From NCBI GenBank assembly GCA_036872755.1, contig JAVHNS010000002.1, forward strand, positions 124,001 to 188,000: a stretch of 64,000 nt of DNA, given 5' to 3'. The position numbers and the translations under genes were made by a program. The notes under the pieces were generated by a model. That model ran no database searches, had not been told where the DNA came from, and saw only the letters and a program-made list of their open reading frames with translations. Of this stretch, positions 23,891 to 38,716 are shown piece by piece (the first letter of the stretch is position 1; each line of letters opens with the position of its first letter). Origin of the DNA: Orbilia blumenaviensis (taxonomy: Eukaryota; Ascomycota; Orbiliomycetes; Orbiliales; Orbiliaceae).

Positions 23891-24248
23891 AAAGTATATT
23901 GCAAGTTGAGCCGGTTAGCTCGAAATTTTAACCCTTCGCCGGCGTCCAAAATATGCAACGGCTCGACCCAGCTCAGGTCTTATTACTCTTATTTCTATCT
24001 CCCCTCCCCTCGCCCCCGTCTTCTTTCTCCATCCACGCTGAATTCTTATGTCTTCGGCTCGACGACAGTTACGACGACACCGCTGCATAGAAAAGGAGTC
24101 GTTCAAGCGGTACTTCCAGCTCTGATCTTCCTTGGTTTGGCTATATCGCTTCCGATATCGCTGCGAACAGGCTCCCGATTTTCACTACTCCAAAGCAAGG
24201 AATATTAATCCGGATTCGTGGCCATAGTTCCCAATTTCTTAAGTTTTC

Positions 24249-24254
24249 GAGTCA
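24249..24254 (-). promoter_or_regulatory. Possible CPC1/Gcn4 site (TGACTC on minus)
   Basis: GAGTCA, 90 bp upstream of the Arg5,6 ATG, preceded by CG and followed by T, so the minus strand reads ATGACTCG. Position and pathway suit general amino-acid control. It is a short match. Confidence 0.4.
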
Positions 24255-24328
24255 TCGGGGCCTTAATTGACAGACAGTAACATCCTAAGAGCATCTTCTC
24301 TCTCCACCAGCTCCAGCAGTTACAATAA

Positions 24329-27086
<2,758 letters not shown>

Positions 27087-28339
27087 AAACCAAAATTATT
27101 ACATGACTTGTGAATTTCGTATTTGGTGCAAAGAACACAAAAGTATTTTACTGAAATCATATTCGGCCGGCATACATGGCACGTATCGATGCATTTACAT
27201 TATTTGTCTATGAAGAGATTCTCGTTCGATCAGGGTAAATAACAAAAAGCGCAGTCTAGACGCCGCATAGCTAAGTGGGGCTTTTTTTTTTTTTTTTTTG
27301 AATTTAATTCAATCTGTATTATAATAATATTATCTTTTTTTATATTTTATATTTTTCTCCGTCGGTTTCTATACATGACGAAAGGTTTCAATTGCCAATA
27401 TGCAGACTGAGTACGGACCAATAAATCTTGGTTGGCAGTGGGTAGCTTCGGCTGCCAAGCTAGCGTGCAGAAGTTTAGATCAAGGAACCCAGGGCATGCA
27501 TAATGCATCATGCATTCCATCATCCCCCCAAATTCCATGATTGGCCGTGCACGGAAGCCCAGAACCGGGGAATTCGAGGCTCCGTCATCACAGGGAGTAA
27601 AGGCGATCGAATTTAATTTAGTCGATAGCAATCTCCGAATGTTTGGTGCCACCTCGCATCATAGCCTTGGGCCGTCGACAGGAACACCAGGCAGTTTGGG
27701 CGCTTTCGTTCAAAGCTAGACTTTTCGGCGGCCCGTATACAACCTCTCGAGACGTCGACTTCACTGCCTTGTGGCCAGCCAGGACACCCTCTTTTCGCAT
27801 TAACACCTACCTTTGTATCATTTTGTTACCATCCATTCCCTGATCATAAGACAGAGTATATTACATTGCGTCCCAGTTGGGGCATTGTGCATGCTCAAAC
27901 CTGCCCTACATGGGACATGCAGGGCTCGAAGACCTCACCAGGAATGTCGCAGCAGCCAGATCTAGGCCCTATGGCCTCCACCAATCGCGGGCCTTCCAAT
28001 CGTAAGCATAACCGTATTCGTGGTCGCAGCAGACAGAATACAAACTATATTCCTCCCGACCAGGGCGAGAATGCCCCGCGACGACCCAGTCATCCAGCGG
28101 TAGCTCTGGATGCCTTTAGACGCCATTCCATTCATTGCTACCAAAGTTTCCCGTCCCACCTCCGTCCTCCCACAAACTCAGGAAAACCACTGACACGGAA
28201 CCATAAAACATCGAGACACTCCTCCCGGGTATCGGTCGAACACGACCCCGCCAGTCCTGGAAGTTCAAATGCTGGATCGGTATCAGACGAGAACAACCGC
28301 ATAGGAAGAAGCCGATACTCGCGGCCTAGGCAGCAAACG
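27087..28339. other. Intergenic region; possible N-terminal extension of the MFS gene
   Basis: Contains a T tract (about 27283-27300) and an AT-rich stretch. From 27866 onward the frame of the MFS gene is open without a stop for 474 bp. It includes an ATG at 27971, so the transporter could have a basic, Ser/Asn-rich N-terminal extension. Confidence 0.5.
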
Positions 28340-30147
28340 ATGTCTACATCTCCATCTCCAACCCCGATTCCTACACGGAAACTGCTGGTTTTGGCGTTGA
28401 TCGCACTTGCTGAACAGATAAGTCTGAATAGCATCAGTCCGTACCTTCCTGAAATGGTCAGCCAGCTTCCCGGAGTCGAGTCTAGAAATATCGGCCTTAA
28501 CGTGGGTCTTATTGCCAGTGCCTTCGCCATGGCACAATTTGTAAGTAAGTGACTACCCTAGAAGGGGGTACTCTCTAACCTTGAATCAAGGCACCCAAGG
28601 CGGAGAAGTGTCTTTGATAGTTCCGGCTTGCGTATCACTCGTTTACGCAAAGTCGAGGCCTAGTTACAAGATGAATCATTCGCTGACAAATCCGAAAAAT
28701 AGCAAACTTCTTTTGGGGTCACCTCAGCGACAGGATAGGCAGAAAGCCCGTGATCCTATGTGGAACAATCCTTACTGCTGGCGCGTTCGTTCTTTGGGGG
28801 TTTGCGTCGACCTTATGGCAGGCCATCATCGTACAGGCTCTTATGGGCGCCGTGAACGGAAACCAAGGTGTTGTTTCCACAGTCCTAGGGGAAATTACGG
28901 ATCGGTCGAACCAGTCGGCAGCATTTGCGTACTTACCTGTAGTTTACGGCATCGGTGCCATCCTAGGGCCGATTATGGGAGGACTACTCGCATCGTCCCA
29001 GAATTCTAGGTACAGTCTGGTTCGAAAATATCCATACTGCCTCCCGAATTTCGCCTCCGCGGCCCTGCTGGCCCTTGACTTTGTTATCTGCATCTTTTTT
29101 CTAGACGAAAGCCTTGCCGAGGCGAGAGAGCTGCCGCCTCTTACTGAGAGGGTCCGGAACCTGTTCTCCTGGCTGTGGCAGTTTACCAGCGCCTTGAAAC
29201 CGACATACCTCGTAAACGGACGTAGGAGGAACCATAGCCGGCCCCATCTTGGCCAGCCTCCCTCAAATTCACCGACGCAGCCGCTGCTGGGAGGAAACAC
29301 TGGTATCGATACAGATTCTGAAGACGAATATTCAGACGATAGCGACCTTACTGGCTTCTTCACATCAGGCAAGCCGGTCCCATGGAGACGGATTCTCACA
29401 CCTTCGACTATTTTCCTGCTAGCTACTTATTCTATTTTTAACTTTGCAATGGTTGGATATAACGCCCTTTACCCACTCTTTGTATCTGCACCTGCACCGA
29501 TTGGAAGAGAGGCCCCGGTGAGAGATGTCGGGCTATCCTTGGGGTTCGCCGGTGTCATCACGATATTTTTCCAGGTTATGTTTTTTGCCCGACTTCAGGA
29601 TAAAGCTGGGAACGAATGGAGCTTCAAGGCGTCGCTTGGTTTGTTCGTTTTAACATTTTTTGCTATGCCTTTAATTGGTTATAAAGCTACAATTGGGATG
29701 CCTTGGCTGTGGGCTGAGTTGGCGGCGGTATTGACGCTCAAGGTAGTTTCTTCAATAACTGCCCTGACATGCGCGATGATCTTAGTATGTTTTCCCGATA
29801 AGCTGCAAGAACTATATTACTTTCCAAGAGCTAACTATACTCCCTTTGATTGACAGATAACAAACTGCGCCCCCAATCCTTCGAACCTCGGGTCCGTCAA
29901 TGGGCTGGCACAAACTTTGTCAGCAGCGGGCCGTGCGGTTGGTCCACTTTCTGCAGGGGGGTTATTCACACTCGGGACCAACTACCGCCACGGCGAATGG
30001 ATACCCTGGGGCGTTTTTGGCGCAATTGCTGTGATTGGGTTCGTTATCAGCTTTGGTATCAGGCAAGAAGCTGAGAAATCCGACACCAATGAAGCGGATG
30101 GAGGAGCCAGTGGTGATATCGAAACATCAGCACCAGGGCATATTTAA
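28340..30147 (+). CDS. Major facilitator superfamily transporter (ZIFL-like)
   Basis: A polytopic membrane carrier. Exons 28340-28544, 28703-29784 and 29857-30147 give 525 residues. The exon 1 donor is the second of two overlapping GTAAGT words. Using it restores FVTNFFWGHLSDRIGRKPV, which contains the MFS loop 2-3 signature (GHLSDRIGRKP). TM1 contains ALAEQISLNSISPYLPEMV. GNQGVVSTVLGEITD and GIGAILGPIMGGLL correspond to helices 4-5 (motif C region). A hydrophilic acidic central loop (about 230-300) with DTDSEDEYSDDSD separates the two halves. The plan resembles the ZIF1/YCR023C-type MFS group, and I cannot name the substrate. The start is uncertain: an upstream in-frame ATG at 27971 would add 123 residues. 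Confidence 0.88.
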
Positions 30148-30855
30148 TTTACTTCTAATTGATGATTTTATGACCATGTTTATCTATATAATGAATGCAC
30201 TTTAAATATTGATATTTACCTAGATAAAACAATAGTTTTGAATTCTTATTTAAACATGATTCCGGGGTTCTTGCGTGGTCCCATGTGCTGGGTATGCAAC
30301 ATCCTATAGCAATCCATAGTACTATAGTCCGAGCTTTGTTTATATATGTTATTACAACTACTAGAACTATAAATTCTATAAGACATACTTATCGACGGTC
30401 TGGAAAAATGTAGATTCGGTTTAATCAGAGAAATAAAGCAAAAGTGTCAATTTCCAAATTTCCCATCTGTCCGGCGTAGTTGTAACTTAAATGCTATCAC
30501 AATAAAAAATTATGCTAAATAAGCTGATATTCCACGTGACATCTGCGGTTTCCCTTTTGAGCTGTGGGCCTTGTAACACCTGACAACAAACCACAAAAAC
30601 AACACATAATTAAATATTGCGGTATATCAGGGCACAGCAACGTCGTCTGAGACTTATTCCGTCTTCCATCTTCCTATCTTTTTTCCCCTTCCCCCTTCCC
30701 CCTTCCCCCTTCTTCATCTCCACTTCACGCACTTTCCCAAAACAATCTTCAGTTCCTGTTTTCATCTCCCAAAACCCAAAACCCATATCTTATTCCATCG
30801 AAAGAATAGTCATTCCGCCTTCAGACCGTCCCCTATCATCGTCTACTTCCTCAAG
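30148..30855. other. Intergenic region with pyrimidine-rich leader
   Basis: AT-rich for 450 bp, then CT-rich from about 30650. It includes a CCCCCTT repeat at about 30685-30711 that probably lies in the leader or core promoter of the next gene. Confidence 0.55.
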
Positions 30856-33800
30856 ATGTCAAAGGGAAATCCAAGATCCCTAGGCCGAGGGGGTAGGAGG
30901 TCTCTCTCAGATGCGCATGCAGAGCGATTAGGCGTGTCTCAGCGAAGAGAAGCTCGTCCCCCTACCAGAACTGTATCTTTGGCAGCTCCCATATTGGGAT
31001 TGCCTCGTCCCCGAGGAAAGTCTGCCTCCTTCGAATTCCAACAGCGTCAGGTTTCAGCTAGAAGGTCGATGCTACGGGCTGATAATGATGGTATTGGCAA
31101 CTCCCAACAAACTGAATCTCAACAAGAATGCGAAATCCAGCTCGGAAGGGTATCCAGCGGCGTGAATTTGCCGAGAGAGGCGTTAGAACCCCAAGCAGAC
31201 CTGTCTAGTGAGCGACGAAAGGAAAATGTCGCTCCGGTTACCAGCCAACAGTCTCAACTTGAATTTCCCGCCTCTATGAGGAGTGATGCAAGTGACGACG
31301 AGCATTCTTCTGGGCTGTCCACTCCATCTTTTACAGGGTCTGTAATTCGCGGTTCCGTCGAAACAACCCATGATCCCGCCAATGATTTGAACGCGTCTGG
31401 CTCGTCTTTGAATTCTCCACTGAGTGAAGAGTTGCTCTGCATACTCCAGTCCATGTATGCGAACTTCTCGCCAGATCTAGTCTCGAACTTAGAGTTCCTT
31501 CATGCCATCGACGACGCCTTCGATGCAAGGTATACCGCTGCGTTTGACGTGTTTTACAATACTCGTCGCTTTTTTAATGAGCCCTCTGGAACAATTCTCG
31601 ATGACACCTTGGACAGCTATCCTGTTGGCTCTGGCACAGTCTCAGGAAAGTCGATATATGGCATTTTCATTGACAATTCCTTATTTTGTGAGTTGACTGA
31701 CATCGGGATGCGCCAACCATTGAGCCCACCGCTTCTCGGGGATACTGGGCTTCTTCAGCGTCGAGACTTCCTACCAAGTCCAGCAGGCACTAGTCAGAAA
31801 TCCCACTATCGTCACGAAGGCGTCGCGGGCCCAATTCGGCGTCTGCCGGGGCCCAAACTTTCGGATTCATTCTTAACGGCGTATAGTTCGCTATCTGGAC
31901 GTCGTAAAATCGCCAGAAGGGGCACATATACAGCACCAGTCCGGCTCCGTCCGACCCTTCGGATTAGTCCTCCTCGTAGTCCTTCATTTGGGATGCACAA
32001 AAAAACGGCTACTTTACGACCAAAGGCTGTCATGGCTTGGTGGAAAGAACGTGATGCTGCAAACTCTCAAACCGAAACCATTGGCAATGAAATAACAGGA
32101 CCACACTTCGGTGATCAATCCAAAGCATCAACCCCGCAAAGGGGTGAATCTGAAAAGAAAAAGGAGAAAGAGAAAAGACGCAATCCGCTTCGGCGTCTTT
32201 CTTCGCTCTTTGGGAAACGACAGGGAAGCGCAGCCAGTCTCCGATCTATGGCAAAATCAAATAGTTCGCGCAGGAGTCTAAACTCGCTCCCATCCAACGT
32301 TTCCCTACCCCAATGTCGACAGGGGCTCCAGTCTTTTATTACCGCCAACATAGTCAGAAATAGTATGTGATACCTACTTATCTACCGATTGACAATATTG
32401 CTAACTGCCGAACCTAGGCCGAGTTCCTCGTTCTACAGATGAGATTGCAGAGGTTCCAAAGGCTAGACAAACTTCTGGGTCTTCGGTTGTTCAACAAAGG
32501 ATTTCATCCTTTGAAACTCCTCGCCCTATTCGAGTTGAGAAGAAGTATCGAACATCACCTTCGTATCAACTCTTGAGTACTCTTAAGCCAGTACGTGGCC
32601 AGGCCCTGAAAGAGAAGTTCGAGAAAGTTTCGAGTGCGGAGGGCGCCAAATGTGTAGGCGTACCCGAGGATATCAGGGCTCACGCCTGGGAAGCAGACCC
32701 CCAGCCAGCGTCAGTAGCATCGCCAGCTTTTTCTGGTCGGGAAGGCACTGTTTCCACCTGCCAGACGCCACCGATTCCGGACACCTCCGCCGACTCAGAC
32801 TCGCCCCAATCAGAGGACCAGTCTTTTGTCAATCCTCCCTTTGCCGAGAATTCTAGGGGCGAGGGAAACAGCTCGAAAGGAATATATGATGCCGAGGTAT
32901 GTCCCCTCCAAAAAAAAAAAACCGTATAAAGTATGAGCTGATGTTTTCCTATAGCTTGTTTTGTCGTCCCCAGACTTTTCGGTATGTCTCAAGACTTTAT
33001 CAAATCTACAGTTTTAAATATACAACTAACTGTGAGCCGGACCTAGGACCCTCAAATTGTGATGAGTACGCCTTGTCAGAATGGTAGCCCTGACTTCCCA
33101 CTGGTGCCCCAGAGTATATCAATACTTGGGGATAGCCCTTCAAGCCGCGGGCTCGATTCGTCCATTGATAGCATCGTTAATGTGAGTTCTTCCTTTCGTC
33201 CCTCCGGTTCTAATACTTTCTAATAAAAAAATATGACCTTAGTCGAGCCGCTATCACAGTTCCATGATCGTCAGGGCAAGCGGGGCAGCTGGGTCCTTCG
33301 GCAGCGACAATCTGGGTCCCTCTCATGGCCCTCTTAAGCTCACAGAAAAGATGTACCAGACTATCGGGAGCGGGCCACCCGACGAAAACAAGGAGAATAT
33401 TGCGCCCAGCGGAGACTTACTAAATCTCCCAACTATCCCTCCCCCAGACACTCGCAGGATTTCCTTCTCCAGCATCTTAGGGCTCAGCCGGGGCCAAAGG
33501 AATGCAAGGAAAACGGAAGAGAAACCCCAGGGACCACATCGGGGTTGGGGAGGACGGCCTCTCCGCCTAGTCAAGTCTGCGTGGGGTCCATTTGGGGTCA
33601 AGGACACCAGCAAATCCGTGGCAAAGGGCCACAATGATATCAAGAAGAGGAGGCAATCGGTCCTGGATTTGTTTAGATTCTCGCGGGCGATGGAAACCAC
33701 CAATTTGGCACCGATCCCGGGTACCCCATCCTTTCGGGTGCTTCCGACTGTTGGTCCCGCGATCATGTTGGATGAATCTGAAACACCCATCCAAAAGAAC

Positions 33801-34178
33801 AAGTCGATATTGAGCATGAAGTTGGGGCGAAAGAAGAAGCCTATCCTGGCTGTCCCTAAATACCCTAAGAAGGATAGGTTGCGAGGTAACTTGTTTGGAC
33901 TTTTCGAGTTCAACAAAGCCACCCCCAAAAATACCTTTACCATACATTCTGACGCGAAAGAAACGGCCGAAAGGAGAGCTAGCATGTGCTCAAATACGGC
34001 AGCTTCGAAAGTAACAAGGCATTTTAGTATGAGCGCCTTCCCTGCTTTCAAAGGGAGAATCTTTTCAGGCCCGCCTGGCAACCAGAACCTACCCCCCAAA
34101 CCTGAAGTGGCTACCCCAGAGCGCCCGATTTCTCCTCCTCCACAGCTCGAGCTAAACTTGCCAGGTTCCTGCCTTTAG
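30856..34178 (+). CDS. Hypothetical large disordered protein with two KEN-box-like motifs (1027 aa)
   Basis: Five exons keep one frame: 30856-32362, 32418-32896, 32955-32981 (27 nt), 33047-33181 and 33243-34178. The product is rich in Ser, Arg, Pro and Lys, has no membrane segment and is largely low-complexity. The more structured stretch is around residues 195-265 (LSEELLCILQSMYANFSPDLV and an acidic aromatic region). Basic Ser/Arg clusters (about 425-490) resemble phosphorylated regulatory tails. KEN occurs at 122-124 (RKENVAP) and 766-768 (NKENIAP), both followed by a proline, as in destruction motifs of the anaphase-promoting complex. I do not recognise the family. A cell-cycle or polarity role is inference only. 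The 27-nt exon 3 is supported by frame and GT-AG signals. Confidence 0.7.
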
Positions 34179-34576
34179 TTAAACTGGGACCAGTTCGACT
34201 AGCTGAGTACTTTTCAAGCCTCAGATATGCGGTTTTCCTTCCTTCTGTTATAAGCACTTTGGGCATTAGAACGGCCCCACTCGATCTTCTTCATTACTCG
34301 CAGCCTTAACTTTTTAATGCCCTTTACACAATCTTATTACTTTAATGATTGTTCTTATTAATGGCCTGTCTGAGGAAACTATGTTTTTCACCTTTCACTA
34401 CCCCATAACCTCTCACCCCGCCGCATTACTTGTCCCCCAGTCTAAACCATTGATGGCTATGGTTTTTGCGAGTGCTTGTTTTTATGTTCATTTTTACAAA
34501 GTTTAATACAGCTTGGTCTTGCGCAACTCTTCGAGGTTTTGGATGCAGAGGGCGTTCTGTGGTTATTAGAAGTGGT
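34179..34576. other. Convergent intergenic region
   Basis: 3' flanks of the 1027-aa protein gene and the methyltransferase gene. Pyrimidine-rich; no gene seen. Confidence 0.55.
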
Positions 34577-37228
34577 TTACAAAATCCCTCCTCCCTTCCA
34601 TTCGTCGTCAATCTTTTCCAGATGCTTTCTGACTGACGCCATTACTGTTCCAACAAGCTGAGGAGGGAATGCATTTCCAACTATTCAAGAATCGTCTGTA
34701 TGTTAGCAAAACCTTGAAGCATTCGTCGTTATAGTATTTTGTGTCCCTTACTTTGTCTCATCTTTTCACCCTTCTTCCCATAAAACCTATGGTCCAAGGG
34801 AAACGACTGTAAACACGCTAGTTCCCTCAATGTAAATTTTCTATTTCTAGAAGGGTGTAAATTGTATTCTCCACCACCACATTTTATGGTCGATCTGAAC
34901 GGCTGGTCCCAATCATGAGGGGGTAGCTTTAATGAGCTTGGAGCAACAGCCTCGAGAATTTCTATGTCGTGATCGGGGGCGTGTCGCGGAATTCTACCAA
35001 TAGCTTCTCGAAGTGTAACAGCCCGTTTTAAACCTACAGGCATTGGTTCGAACGGATCCGAGCTATAAAAATGAGTTGGGTTCGGAAAGTCGGCTAGGGT
35101 CTCGCCTGGACTAGTAGAAATGTTGTAATGGTCAGCTTCCGACAATGCAATTCTAGTAGTGGGTTCGGATTATAAGTTTCCAACCAGCAAGCTATCAATA
35201 CTAAACGCTTCCTCCTCGATGGTACCCCATAACAAGCAGCGTTTAAGATCGCATATTTGACACCATACCCCATTGACGTAAAGTCTCCCAACATACACTT
35301 GAAGTGTCCAACCGAACGGCTTAGCCCAATTAGTCCGTCAGTTTCCTCAACTGTTACCGCTCTCGGACGGCAGGAATTCAATATATTTGGGACGATAAAA
35401 AAACTCGCCTCGTTCTTTTCGTCGTTTTGTCCCGGTATAGTCCGTGCCCAAGAGAAGAATTGACAGGGGGGTGATAGATGAAGGAGATCCACGTATGTGT
35501 TCCCATGTCGAGTTACGAACTCGTGGACATCTTCTTGATATCCTATACTGAAGCCGAAATTTGCTCGCCACGAATTAATGGCTGCTTCATCATGGTCGAC
35601 ACCCCATCTGACTTTGAACCCAGCCATTACGGCACCGCATGTTGCTCCACCCGCCCCGCAAAAGGCATCTCCGAAGGTGTATTTCCGGCGAGGCTGGCGG
35701 GTCGGTGCTGTTTCGTAGCTAAATACACAGTCTTTGGTGTCTAAGTCTTCGATTTCCAACCCGTCGTCTTCTATCATTATTGGTTTCGATGGTCTCCCAG
35801 CTTCCACGGGTCTCACTGCTGATATTTCAATATCACTGGTGATTGTGGGCCCAATATCATTGATGATGCATAAATTATTTGCATCATCAACAATAATTAT
35901 GGGGGCACCAGATATTATACTCGTAGGGTTCACTTCATCGATGATGACAGGGTCAGTGCTAGTAATGATATTAACAAGTTTTATATCATCGTTAATGATG
36001 ATCGAGTCGGTATTGGTGATGGTATCAACAATTTGTATATCATCATCGATGACGACTGGTTCAGTCCCGGTGATGATATTAGCTGGTTTAATATCCTCAG
36101 AGGAACTAACCGGCAATACTCTAGTTGGTTTCTTATCACCAGTCCCTGGTGTTGGCCTCCATGCTTTGGAGAGCTCCATATCGCTTATCCCGTATTCAGG
36201 GTCGGCCTCGGCTTGCGTTAATCTCCTGATATACCCCGTGGCACCTAGTTGCTGCATCCCCGTTTTACCGTTAACATTGTCCTTGATCTTCGCTTTCCAA
36301 CGGCAAACAAGTCTTCCGTAAGCATCATCCCTCGCATCCTCGTAGGACTTTCGGACGGTCTCGCGGCCCAATATATTAGTGAGGATAAGTTCACGGATAT
36401 TCACGACATCCGAGGCTCGAACATCGACCTTTTCTCGGAGTAAAGCTACCTCGCCGGCCGTTTTGGGGAGGATGCCGTCAAGCTCTCTATGGCGTCGAAA
36501 TAGCGGGCCCTGTATCCACGCTAAAGTCTGTGTCATTTCTGTTCCGTCTTTCTGCGCATAAATTTCGGTTCGTTGGAATATTTTCTTGATCCGCATGAAG
36601 TAGCCATTTCCGAGAATGGATCTATCTGCAAGCACAGCGCCATATTGGATTTGAACATTGACATGGGGTTCTAAAAGTAGGCCGTTGATTTTAAATTGGT
36701 CTAAGGGTGTGTCTTTCACTTCAGTGGGAGCTTTTACTCGTTTGCTAGGGTAGACGTTGCGGTTGCGAGGACGCTTTGGCCGCGTAGTACGTGCTATATT
36801 TGACCGTCATTATCATTATCATTATTATCAGAATCCAAAAGTCAGGACTTGTTTCGGGAGCCTTGTGCTCTTTGACGGGGAAGATGGTACACACCGGCTT
36901 CAAAGATGACATCTTCGGAGTCTGATTCGCTGTCATCGTCTGATATAAAGATGGTGTCGAATGCGTCTATGCTACTGTCGTCGCTACCTCTGTCCGATAA
37001 TTCATCGATGTCGGTGGACTCTAGTGGGTGATCTTCCAGAATTATGATATCCTGGTCACCGTCAATATCAATAGGCACCAGTTGTTGGGGCTCATCGTCA
37101 TCTAGAGGTGTGTTTGTTCAAAGTCCTCCTCGTTAGTAAGCCGAGAAAGATTTTTGACTATATATAAGCTACTTTACAGTGATAAGTGAATCTATACCTC
37201 CCAGATCTATAACTTCGAAGAGGTTCAT
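34577..37228 (-). CDS. RID-like DNA (cytosine-5) methyltransferase with tandem SIM-like repeats (769 aa)
   Basis: Fungal C5-methyltransferase of the RID/Masc1 type, nuclear, linked in Neurospora to repeat-induced point mutation. Five exons: 37228-37198, 37101-36895, 36793-35185, 35110-34752 and 34680-34577. Catalytic motifs in order are DAFCGAGGATCG (motif I, about 455-466), SPPCQFFSW (motif IV, nucleophile C523), VEETDG (motif VI, about 561), YGVPSRRKRLV (motif VIII), and RQIGNAFPPQLV near the C-terminus (motif X, split by the last intron). A BAH-like region (about 115-235) precedes it. The N-terminus (1-79) is extremely acidic. Residues 313-400 are tandem 18-residue repeats with hydrophobic-hydrophobic-x-hydrophobic plus acidic cores. 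The donor of intron 2 (GTGTGT) and that of intron 3 (GTTGGA) are non-optimal and were chosen to keep the frame. Confidence 0.9.
35934..36095 (-). repeat. Three tandem 54-bp coding repeats in the methyltransferase gene
   Basis: Residues 313-330, 331-348 and 349-366 are in-register 18-residue copies of the form DI-x4-IIT-x-T-D/E-P/S-V/I-V/I-I-D/N-D/E. Two more degenerate copies follow (to about 35832). Confidence 0.85.
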
Positions 37229-38716
37229 GTTGTAGAATGTTAGTCGTATTATTGTGCGCACTATGTGTACTGGTAGGATAGGAGAACATACTTCAACTGG
37301 CATCAAAGGGATGCGATAAATCCATTTCTACCAAGTGCTAAGCTAAGTATGTATTACTAGATACTTAAGTACCTACCGAGCTATCAAAATGCTAAACCGG
37401 TAGCTTTCCGGGCTTTCCGGGTTGTTATCATTTAGTGCGATGATATCAGAGGAGCTTTATCGGAGCTCATGATCCTAAGAGCAACAAAAACAAGTCTGCT
37501 CTGGGGGAGGCCAGCCTCTGGTGCCATAGCTAAAGCTGCAAAAAGAAATGTAAAAATGGGGGGCGGTGTTCGATTTGTGTTGATACCGTTGTATTCTAAC
37601 GCCTCAAAACTCAACGCCACACAAACTTCACTTCGGCCGAATGTCAACTATTCTTTTGAAGACGTCACCGAAGTGCCCTGACGCTCGTACCATTTAATAT
37701 TTATATGACAGCAAAAGAATGAAGTATAAAGGGACGTGCCCCTATTATCGATTTCGGCTGTCAAAAATCTGCTGTCGTGATGTAATTCCGAAACTTGACG
37801 CATTTTTATTGCTCGCATGTTAAGCTTCTATCGAACCATAGTGGCGGTGTCCAATCCGCAATCTCAAGCTTGGGTGCCCCGCGTTTCAGGCGGCGGCCCT
37901 TCAAACGGTTTGCGATTCAGGGCTGCCAGTTGCGCTAAATAATAATTACTTACGTACTTACTTACTTGGCCCTGGTGGATGACTATATGTGGCTGACTGT
38001 AATTGACATTTCCACCGATGGATGCAATGCAGGTACCGGATTTTTTGCCATTTGAGGTGGCCAGTGCAGTGCCCCCGTCGACGGTCATGTATCTGGAGCA
38101 TTCACCGGTCGCATGTTAAATGTAATGGGCTTGTGGCTAGCCGCTCTGGGACTAGCAGGCGCATGTCAACTGGAACCGAAAGAAACAGGGACGCGAGAAT
38201 TATCTAGCTTCGAAGGGTCCGACGAGACTCTACTAGGGAAACAGAATGACTCTGTTTAAAATGCAGGTCTCAGAACTTCTATTTTTTGGACGAAGAAAAA
38301 AAAAAAGCCCTTTTCTTTTTGGCTAACTATCTTAGATTTTGATGCACTTGGCTGTCGACATCTAGCTCTTAGCTAGCTTCTCCGGGACTCCTTTCATTCA
38401 TTATCAGCTGTCGGTCACTCCTTTAGGTCCGTTTTCCATCTGCGACTTTTTTGTTTCTGCCTGTCGCTGACGCATTCGCATTCGCATTCTTTTATATAAT
38501 ATAGCTAGCTTCCTGCACTCTCCCGTTGTCAAATTCCAAAAAATCATTCCTCATTACGTTCTTTAATCCCTTCCCAACCGGTTTGGTTTCTCTTCTCTCG
38601 CGAGCTGGTATCGCACACTTTTATTTTTGGATCTCTACTCGCTTCTTTCCAAACATCCGACAGTATACATCGATTAAGTTGCCAGTATCGAATCATCTTT
38701 TTACCAGCCAGTAACA
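37229..38716. other. Divergent intergenic region
   Basis: 1.5 kb between the methyltransferase and the small secreted protein gene. It includes an A tract near 38297 and a CT-rich leader from about 38440. Short frames (for example 37469-37681) lack support. Confidence 0.5.

Noticed and set aside
23852..24208. 118-codon frame upstream of the arginine gene
   Set aside because: It starts at GTG, lies in the promoter region and has no recognisable domain.
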